DNA of 15,278 nt from positions 1 to 15,278 of the forward strand of contig JAKAHX010000009.1 of assembly GCA_021814735.1 (NCBI GenBank), given 5' to 3'. Each line of letters begins with the position of its first letter. Position 1 is the first letter of the stretch. Origin of the DNA: Chloroflexota bacterium (lineage in GTDB: Bacteria > Chloroflexota > Limnocylindria > Limnocylindrales > CSP1-4). The position numbers and the translations under genes are program-made. The notes under the pieces were generated by a model. The model ran no database searches. It saw nothing but the letters and a program-made list of their open reading frames with translations, and had not been told where the DNA came from. This document shows, in pieces, positions 6,919-12,132 of the stretch.

Positions 6919-7206
6919 ATGATCGAGCGGCACATCACCTTCAACGTGCACGAGGGCCGTGGGGCAGAGTTCGAGCGCTTCTTCACCGACGTGTATCGGC
7001 CGGCCATGGCGCAATCGACGGGTTTCGTGAGCGTGGGCCTCCTGCGCGAGATGGACCACCCGTCGCGGTATCAGATGGTGCTGCGCTTCGCGGACCTGGA
7101 GGCTGCCACCGGCTGGAGGACATCGCAGGCGCACCAAGCGCTTCAGCCGCAACTCGGCGCCCTTCACAGCGGCATGGAGATCGTGGCGTACGACGTGCTG
7201 GCCTGA
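6919..7206 (+). CDS. Small ABM-type (dimeric alpha/beta barrel) protein
   Basis: The product has 95 residues. The pattern MIERHITFNVHEGRGAEFER at the start, a central GFVSVGLLRE strand and RYQMVLRFADLEAATGW fit the antibiotic biosynthesis monooxygenase (ABM) ferredoxin-like fold, which dimerises and often acts as a cofactor-free oxygenase, a heme-degrading enzyme or a small-ligand binder. The ATG at 6919 has AGGGGAG 8 nt upstream. An in-frame ATG at 6883 lies inside the operator-like repeat and is less likely. It is divergent from the molybdenum hydroxylase operon and precedes the epimerase gene by 97 nt. Specific activity unknown. Confidence 0.75.
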   Translation: MIERHITFNVHEGRGAEFERFFTDVYRPAMAQSTGFVSVGLLREMDHPSRYQMVLRFADLEAATGWRTSQAHQALQPQLGALHSGMEIVAYDVLA

Positions 7207-7244
7207 GCACCGCCGTTGGCACGTTGCCGGCTGCAACCTGCAGG

Positions 7245-7262
7245 CGGGACCCGCACGTCCCG
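7245..7262 (+). other. GC-rich hairpin between the ABM gene and the epimerase gene
   Basis: CGGGAC (7245-7250) and GTCCCG (7257-7262) form a perfect 6-bp stem with a 6-nt loop, 38 nt after the ABM stop and 41 nt before the epimerase start. There is no T-tract. It could be an intercistronic mRNA structure or a weak terminator, or a chance pairing in GC-rich DNA. Confidence 0.25.
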
Positions 7263-7303
7263 GCCAGGACCGGCCTGGGTGGCGCCAACAATAGGAGAGG
7301 ACC

Positions 7304-8296
7304 GTGTCCGAGGAGCGTTTCCTAGTCACCGGGGGGACCGGTTGCATCGGCTCTTGGGTGGTCAGGAACCTGCTGCGCGAGTCCGTCCCGGTTACCGTCC
7401 TGACGTCCGGTGGCAGCCGGCACCGGCTCCGACTCATCCTCACCGACGAGGAGCTTGACAGCATCACCTGGGTCCATGGCGACGTGACCGACATCGATGA
7501 GCTGGAGGCTGCGGGCAGGGCGTGCGGCATCACGACGATCGTGCATCTCGCGGGCCTGCAGGTCCCCTTCTGCGCGGCCGACCCGCTCCGGGGAGGGAGG
7601 ATCAACGTTCTCGGAACGCTCACCATGTTCGAGCTGGCCCGCCGGCTCGGGATCGGCCGGCTGACGTACGCGAGCAGCGCCGCGGTGTACGGCCCGGCAG
7701 ATCGGTATGCTGAGCGCTTGCTGCCTGCCGAAGCACCCTTCTGGCCAACCACACACTACGGCGTGTTCAAAGTCGCAAACGAGCTGGGAGCGCGCGTCTA
7801 CTGGGAGACAGAAGGGATCGCCAGCATCGGCTTGCGCCCCCACTCCGTCTACGGTCCCGGGCGGGATCAGGGAATGACGTCGAAGCCGACGCTGGCGATG
7901 ATCGCCGCGTCAGCCGGCCGCCCGTACCGGGTTAGCTTTGGTGGCCGCTACCAGTTCCAGTACGTGGACGACGTCGCAAAGACGTTCATCCGAGCGGCAC
8001 GGGCTCCCGCGACCGGCGCGGCCGTATTCAGCCTTGGCGGCCCCGCGACGGAGGTCCGGGAGATCATCGCGACGATCCTGGACGTCGAGCCTGGGGCGCG
8101 AGGCGGCATCTCGTGCGACGATCGTCCGCTGGCGCTGCCGGAGGCGTTCGACGGCTCGGCGCTCGAAATGGCGCTCGGGAACCAGCAGCTGACTCCGCTC
8201 AGGGACGGCGTCCACCAGACCATCGATGCATATCGCCGAGCGATCCGCGACGGCGTCATCGATGAGGCCTACCTGGACAGGGCGCTCGCGGGATAG
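7304..8296 (+). CDS. NAD-dependent epimerase/dehydratase (extended SDR)
   Basis: The product has 330 residues. The Rossmann motif GGTGCIGSW (residues 10-18) is of the GxxGxxG type that binds NAD(P), HGDVTD follows at 58-63, and HLAG at 81-84. The catalytic Tyr152 and Lys156 occur in HYGVFKVANE, with Ser124/Ser125 preceding (TYASSAAVYG). RPHSVYGPGRDQGMT (178-192) is the usual substrate-side loop. Family members epimerise, dehydrate or oxidise nucleotide sugars or free sugars and lactols in the cytoplasm. The GTG start has GGAGAGG just upstream (7294-7300). The gene may be read with the ABM gene from the divergent promoter. Its 3' end overlaps that of the convergent GntR gene by 28 bp. Substrate unknown. 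Confidence 0.9.
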   Translation: MSEERFLVTGGTGCIGSWVVRNLLRESVPVTVLTSGGSRHRLRLILTDEELDSITWVHGDVTDIDELEAAGRACGITTIVHLAGLQVPFCAADPLRGGRINVLGTLTMFELARRLGIGRLTYASSAAVYGPADRYAERLLPAEAPFWPTTHYGVFKVANELGARVYWETEGIASIGLRPHSVYGPGRDQGMTSKPTLAMIAASAGRPYRVSFGGRYQFQYVDDVAKTFIRAARAPATGAAVFSLGGPATEVREIIATILDVEPGARGGISCDDRPLALPEAFDGSALEMALGNQQLTPLRDGVHQTIDAYRRAIRDGVIDEAYLDRALAG

Positions 8297-8955
8297 CTGC
8301 CGTCGCCCCACAGGCGGCCAGCCATCTTCTCCGCGTCCTCGAAGTGGCGTCGGATCGCGGCGGCGGCCCGCTCCGTGTCCCGGTCCCGTAGGGCAGCGAG
8401 GATGGGCGCGTGCAGGTCCGCCGTCCACTGCGGGTCAGCCCCGGGCAGGATCAACGTGATCAGCGTCCGCGAGAACGGTTCCAGACCACGCCACACCCGT
8501 TCCAGGGCGCCGTTCCCCGAGAGCTGCACGATGCGGGCGTGCAGACCGGCATCCGCGATCGCGACCGCGTGGGCGTCGCCGGCTCGGGCTGCCGTCCTCA
8601 TCTCCTCAAGGTACCCACCGAGGGCATCGAGATCCGCGTCGGTCAGTCGCGGGACGGCCAGCCGACAGGCCAGCACCTCGAGCTCCGTGCGGACCGCGTA
8701 TGCCTCGAGGATCTCCGTGGCCGAGGGCCGACGCACGCGGGCCCCGCGGAACGGCGTGATCTCGACGACGCCGAGAGCTTCGAGCCCGCGCAGCGCCTCC
8801 CGCACAGGCGCCTGGCTCGTGCCGAGTTCGCGCGCGATCTGCAGCTCGATCAGCCGGGTGTCGGGCGGGAACCGGCCGTCCAAGATGTCCTGGAGCAGCC
8901 GCTCCTTGATCTGGTCTGCGAGCACGCGCCGCATCACGCCCTGGTCGACGCTCAC
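8269..8955 (-). CDS. GntR-family transcriptional regulator, FCD subfamily (second)
   Basis: From GTG at 8955 the product has 228 residues, a normal FCD-GntR length. The winged helix spans about residues 7-77 (LADQIKERLLQDILDGRF, LIELQIARELGTSQAPVREALRGLEALG, PFRGARVR). The FCD domain has the metal-site residues Asp135-x3-His139, His182 and His204. It differs clearly from the first regulator in this window, with a TSQAPVREAL recognition helix against VSRPVLREAL. AGGAGAG ends a few bases before the GTG. Its divergent neighbour is the transaldolase-fold gene, and the 238-bp region between them has operator-like repeats, so it probably controls the second catabolic module and itself. Confidence 0.88.
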   Translation of the reverse strand: MSVDQGVMRRVLADQIKERLLQDILDGRFPPDTRLIELQIARELGTSQAPVREALRGLEALGVVEITPFRGARVRRPSATEILEAYAVRTELEVLACRLAVPRLTDADLDALGGYLEEMRTAARAGDAHAVAIADAGLHARIVQLSGNGALERVWRGLEPFSRTLITLILPGADPQWTADLHAPILAALRDRDTERAAAAIRRHFEDAEKMAGRLWGDGSYPASALSR

Positions 8956-8987
8956 ATCTCTCCTCGTCCCGGGTGCGATACCCCGGC

Positions 8988-8998
8988 TGGCATTGCCA
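8988..8998. promoter_or_regulatory. 11-bp perfect palindrome, candidate operator
   Basis: TGGCA-T-TGCCA is perfectly symmetric and overlaps the candidate -35 element of the rightward promoter. It lies 33 bp upstream of the GntR start. It could be a binding site for that regulator or for a second one. Confidence 0.35.
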
Positions 8999-9021
8999 AG
9001 TCTTCGATTATCGATTATCGT
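8993..9021 (+). promoter_or_regulatory. Candidate sigma70-type promoter for the transaldolase-SDR-MBL-PPDK module
   Basis: TTGCCA (8993-8998) and TATCGT (9016-9021) are separated by 17 bp, with 5/6 and 4/6 matches to the TTGACA/TATAAT consensus. This is the only clearly AT-richer patch in the intergenic region. It would give a leader of about 165 nt. That leader contains a GGCTCGT direct repeat (9121-9127 and 9129-9135) whose second copy ends in CTCGT pairing with ACGAG just after it. Confidence 0.4.
9005..9020. promoter_or_regulatory. Near-palindromic AT-rich repeat, candidate GntR operator
   Basis: CGATTATCGATTATCG is a tandem repeat of CGATTAT and is also one base pair away from a perfect palindrome centred on TCGA. 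It overlaps the spacer and -10 of the candidate promoter, where a bound repressor would block transcription. Its AT content stands out from the surroundings. Confidence 0.5.
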
Positions 9022-9193
9022 ACGCCCGTCATGGGGTTCCTTCCGGTCCCCGGCCTGTCGCCATCGTATCGGAACGGTGATCGGCAACGCTCCGTGACAG
9101 CCGTCGTGGCGCAGCTCCGGGGCTCGTCGGCTCGTTCACGAGAAGTCCGTTCGACCCGGGGTGGGGCGACCGGTCGGAGCACGGAGGCACCCG

Positions 9194-10282
9194 ATGGCGA
9201 TGGTCGAGAGTCCCCTGCTGCAGACCGCACGCCTGGGCCTGACCGACTACTGGAATGACTCGTGCGCCATCGAGGAACTGCGCTATGCGGTCGAGCGCGG
9301 CGCGGTGGGCGCCACGTCTAATCCCCCGATCGTCCTCGAGGTGCTGGGCAAGGAGAAGTCCCACTGGGTCCCACGCGTGCGGGAACTGGCCGCGGCGCAC
9401 CCGGCCTGGACCGAGGTGGACCTGACGTGGGCCCTCGTGGAGGAGATGGCCGTCCGAGGTGCGGGCGTGCTCGCGCCCATCTACGAACGCGAGCGCGGAC
9501 GCAAGGGCTGGCAGTCGGTCCAGACGAACCCGGAAAACTACCCCAACGTCGAGCGCATGGTCGAGCAGGCCGTCCACTTCTCAGGACTAGCGCCGAACAT
9601 GCAGGTCAAGCTCCCGGCCACGGAGGCGGGGGTCGCCGCAATCGAGGAGGCCACCGCCCGAGGCGTCAACATCAACGCCACGGTCTCGTTCACGGTCTCC
9701 CAGGCGGTCGCGGCGGCCGAAGCCGTGGAGCGCGGTCTGACCAGATTCACCGCCGACGGGGGGGACGCGGACACGCTCGCGCCAGTCGTCACGATCATGA
9801 TCGGGCGCGTGGACGACTGGATGAGAGTGATCGTCGAACGTGACGGCCTGGCGGTCCAACCGGGCGCTCTGGACTGGGCCGGCATCGCGGTGTTCAAGCG
9901 AGCCTACGGCATCTTCCGCGAGCGCGGCTACCGGAGTCGGCTCATCGCGGCGGCCTACCGCCACGTCCTCCACTGGACGGAACTCGTGGGCGGCGACGTG
10001 ATCCTGACGATGCCGCACTCCTGGCAAGTACGCTTCAACAACAGCGGGATCACTCCGGCGCCGCGCATGGACGTACCGGTCGACCCGGCCATCGTGGAGG
10101 AGCTGACTCGCTGGATCCCGGATTTCTCGCGCGCGTACGAGCCGGCTGGCCTCCGACCACCCGAGTTCGATGGCTACGGCGCGTCCGTGCGGACGCTTCG
10201 CCAGTTCATCAAGGCGTACCACGACCTCGTTGGCGCAGTGCGGGACATCGTCCTGCCCAACCCGGACGTGCCCGCGGCCTGA
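9194..10282 (+). CDS. Transaldolase-family protein, possibly an aldolase
   Basis: The product has 362 residues, longer than fructose-6-phosphate aldolase (about 220) and TalB (about 317). The class I aldolase barrel shows GAVGATSNPPIV (residues 36-47, the T-S/T-N-P motif of the family), GWQSVQTNPENY (105-116) and the Schiff-base motif MQVKLPATEAG with Lys139, followed by GVNINATVSFTVSQ and IGRVDDW. By motif alignment Gln110 stands where transaldolase has catalytic Glu96; fructose-6-phosphate aldolase has Gln at the equivalent site. The family transfers or cleaves a dihydroxyacetone unit via a lysine imine. GGAGG (9183-9187) sits 6 nt before the ATG at 9194; the frame is open further upstream but has no better start. 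It is the first gene of the rightward module. The substrate is probably a sugar phosphate, but this is not shown. Confidence 0.87.
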   Translation: MAMVESPLLQTARLGLTDYWNDSCAIEELRYAVERGAVGATSNPPIVLEVLGKEKSHWVPRVRELAAAHPAWTEVDLTWALVEEMAVRGAGVLAPIYERERGRKGWQSVQTNPENYPNVERMVEQAVHFSGLAPNMQVKLPATEAGVAAIEEATARGVNINATVSFTVSQAVAAAEAVERGLTRFTADGGDADTLAPVVTIMIGRVDDWMRVIVERDGLAVQPGALDWAGIAVFKRAYGIFRERGYRSRLIAAAYRHVLHWTELVGGDVILTMPHSWQVRFNNSGITPAPRMDVPVDPAIVEELTRWIPDFSRAYEPAGLRPPEFDGYGASVRTLRQFIKAYHDLVGAVRDIVLPNPDVPAA

Positions 10283-10294
10283 CGTCCCACCATT

Positions 10295-10318
10295 GCCGCG
10301 GGCCGTGGAGCCCCCGGC
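10295..10318 (+). other. Intercistronic hairpin after the transaldolase-family gene
   Basis: Arms 10295-10303 and 10310-10318 pair at 8 of 9 positions around the 6-nt loop CGTGGA. The stem lies 12 nt after the stop codon and 22 nt before the Shine-Dalgarno of the SDR gene. Possible mRNA stability element or attenuator; no T-tract. Confidence 0.3.
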
Positions 10319-10349
10319 ACCCCCACATCACTTGGTCCTGGAGGCAGCG

Positions 10350-11135
10350 ATGAACCCAGTCGACACGTTCCGACTCGATGGTCGGGTGGCCTTCATCTCG
10401 GGCGGAGGCGGGGCCATTGGATCCGCGCTCGCCGAGGCCATGGGTGCGGCTGGCGCGCGACTCGTGCTGGGGGACATCGACCAGGGCCACGTGGACGACT
10501 CAGCAGCCCGGGTTCGCGCCGCGGGAGCCGAGTGCATCGCTCTGGCGGCGGACATCACCAAGGAGTCCGAGGCAGAGCGCGTGGTCACGGCCGCGCTCGA
10601 TACGTTCGGCCGACTCGACATCGTCGTCAACGCAGTGGGCGGCGGCGCGGGCAAGGTGCTCTTCGACGCCCAGGACTACCCCCGGGACGCCTGGGACTGG
10701 ATCATGGAACTGAACCTGCGCAGCACGCTGATCGCGACGCAGGCCGCGGCCCGGGCAATGATCCGGCGCGGCGAGGGCGGCCGGGTCATCAACATCGGCT
10801 CCGTGCGCGCGCAGCTGGGTATCAACGCGGGATACTCCGCCTACGTCGCAGCAAAGGGGGCCATCGCCTCCCTGACCCGGCAGTGGGCAACCGAGTGGGC
10901 CCGATACGGGATCACCGTGAACACGGTCTCCCCAACCTTCGTGGACACGCCGCAGGTGGCCATGCTGCTGGCGGACGAGGCGTTCAAGTCGGGACTGGTC
11001 AGTCGCGTCCCCCTCGGACGCATCGGCGAGACAAGCGATCTCGTCGGGCCGGTGATCTTCTTCGCATCCGCCGCGTCGTCGTTCGTGACCGGCCAGATCC
11101 TGACCGTCGACGGTGGCCTGACGGCGACCCAGTAA
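10350..11135 (+). CDS. Short-chain dehydrogenase/reductase (classical SDR)
   Basis: The product has 261 residues, the classical SDR length. It has the nucleotide-binding loop SGGGGAIGSA (residues 17-26), an acidic Asp42 after strand 2 (LGDIDQ) that favours NAD(H), NAVGGG (94-99) in the NNAG position, Asn122, and the catalytic Ser151, Tyr165 and Lys169 (YVAAK). The C-terminal VTGQILTVDGG (246-256) is typical of the FabG-like and sugar/polyol dehydrogenase branch. It would interconvert a hydroxyl and a carbonyl group. The ATG at 10350 has GGAGG (10340-10344) 5 nt upstream; longer frames upstream overlap the transaldolase-family gene. Substrate unknown. Confidence 0.92.
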   Translation: MNPVDTFRLDGRVAFISGGGGAIGSALAEAMGAAGARLVLGDIDQGHVDDSAARVRAAGAECIALAADITKESEAERVVTAALDTFGRLDIVVNAVGGGAGKVLFDAQDYPRDAWDWIMELNLRSTLIATQAAARAMIRRGEGGRVINIGSVRAQLGINAGYSAYVAAKGAIASLTRQWATEWARYGITVNTVSPTFVDTPQVAMLLADEAFKSGLVSRVPLGRIGETSDLVGPVIFFASAASSFVTGQILTVDGGLTATQ

Positions 11136-11152
11136 CCGATCGCACGCCGGGC

Positions 11153-11167
11153 CGCCCGAAGCGGGCG
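11153..11167 (+). other. Intercistronic hairpin after the SDR gene
   Basis: CGCCCG (11153-11158) pairs perfectly with CGGGCG (11162-11167) around a 3-nt AAG loop. It lies 17 nt after the SDR stop and 10 nt before the GGAGGAG Shine-Dalgarno of the next gene, so it could affect initiation there. Confidence 0.3.
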
Positions 11168-11189
11168 CCCGCGAACCGGAGGAGCATAC

Positions 11190-12062
11190 GTGGAGCAACT
11201 GAGCCGCAACGTCTGGACCGAGACTAGGCTGAGGGGCTGCAACCCCAGTTTCGTCACGACATCTGACGGCGTGGTGGTGATCGACACGCCCCAGTTGCCG
11301 ACCCGGGCCGTCGCAATGCGACGCGAGGCCGAGTCACATGGACCGATCCGCTACCTGGTCAACACCGAACACCACGTCGACCACATCTTCGGCAATCACT
11401 GGTTCAAGGGTGCGGGCACAGTTGTCCATCACCAGGGCGTCCACGACCGGTTCATGGTGGTGTTCCCGGATCTGGATCCGTTCGCCTACGCGCTCGAGGC
11501 CCTCCCTACGGACGACCCGGATGGGGCCTCGCTCGTCCCCGACCGCGAGACTTACTACAGCCACCTCAACAAGTACGGGATCGTCTTCACAGGCGACCTG
11601 ACGCTCTACGTGGGCGACCACACGTTCCGGCTCCTGCACACTCCGGGCCACACCCCGGGGCAGATTGCGGTCCACGTACCCGAGGAGCGCATCGTGTTCA
11701 CCGGAGACACGATCTTCCACGACTGCGCCACGTGGCTCATGAGCTCGGACGTCGACCAGTGGCTCGCCTCTCTCGAGCGGCTCCGCACGCTCGACGTCGA
11801 CCGCGTGGTACCCGGCCACGGACCGGTCACCACGCTCGACTACATCGCGACCCAGCGGTCCATGCTCCTCGACTGGAAGGCAGCTGTCGCGGCAGCAGTG
11901 GCGAAGGGCTGGAGCCGCGAGGAGACCATGGCACGCGTGAGCTTCGCCGACCGCTACCCCGTCGACATCGGTCAGGAATACATGATGGAATACATCCAGA
12001 CCCAGAACGCGGCGTCGCTCTGGGACAAGCTGACCGCCCCGGCTACCCAGCCCGGGACGTGA
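11190..12062 (+). CDS. Metallo-beta-lactamase-fold hydrolase
   Basis: The product has 290 residues. The metal motif reads NTEHHVDH (residues 58-65), so the usual H-x-H-x-D-H is E60-x-H62-x-D64-H65, with Glu at the first ligand. The remaining ligands are in place: His154 in HTPGHTPGQ, Asp173 in FTGDTIF and His210 in VPGHGPV. The last 70 residues are helical and may cover the active site. Members hydrolyse lactones, thioesters, phosphodiesters and other esters. GGAGGAG (11178-11184) precedes the GTG start by 5 nt. It lies third in the rightward module, so a lactone or ester of a sugar-derived acid would fit, but that is inference. Confidence 0.9.
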   Translation: MEQLSRNVWTETRLRGCNPSFVTTSDGVVVIDTPQLPTRAVAMRREAESHGPIRYLVNTEHHVDHIFGNHWFKGAGTVVHHQGVHDRFMVVFPDLDPFAYALEALPTDDPDGASLVPDRETYYSHLNKYGIVFTGDLTLYVGDHTFRLLHTPGHTPGQIAVHVPEERIVFTGDTIFHDCATWLMSSDVDQWLASLERLRTLDVDRVVPGHGPVTTLDYIATQRSMLLDWKAAVAAAVAKGWSREETMARVSFADRYPVDIGQEYMMEYIQTQNAASLWDKLTAPATQPGT

Positions 12063-12078
12063 CGACGCGTCCCCCGGT

Positions 12079-12098
12079 GGCGGCGCGGCCCGGCCGCC
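12079..12098 (+). other. Intercistronic hairpin before the PPDK-like gene
   Basis: GGCGGC (12079-12084) and GCCGCC (12093-12098) form a perfect 6-bp stem with an 8-nt loop, 16 nt after the hydrolase stop and 16 nt before the AGGAGG Shine-Dalgarno. Same placement as the hairpins in the two preceding gaps; chance pairing in GC-rich DNA is possible. Confidence 0.28.
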
Positions 12099-12132
12099 GG
12101 CCCAGTAGCAGACCAGGAGGACGGCCTCGACG

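Noticed and set aside
6331..7752. 473-residue minus-strand open frame across the ABM and epimerase genes
   Set aside because: It is antisense to two supported genes, runs out of frame through the GntR gene, and has no motif.
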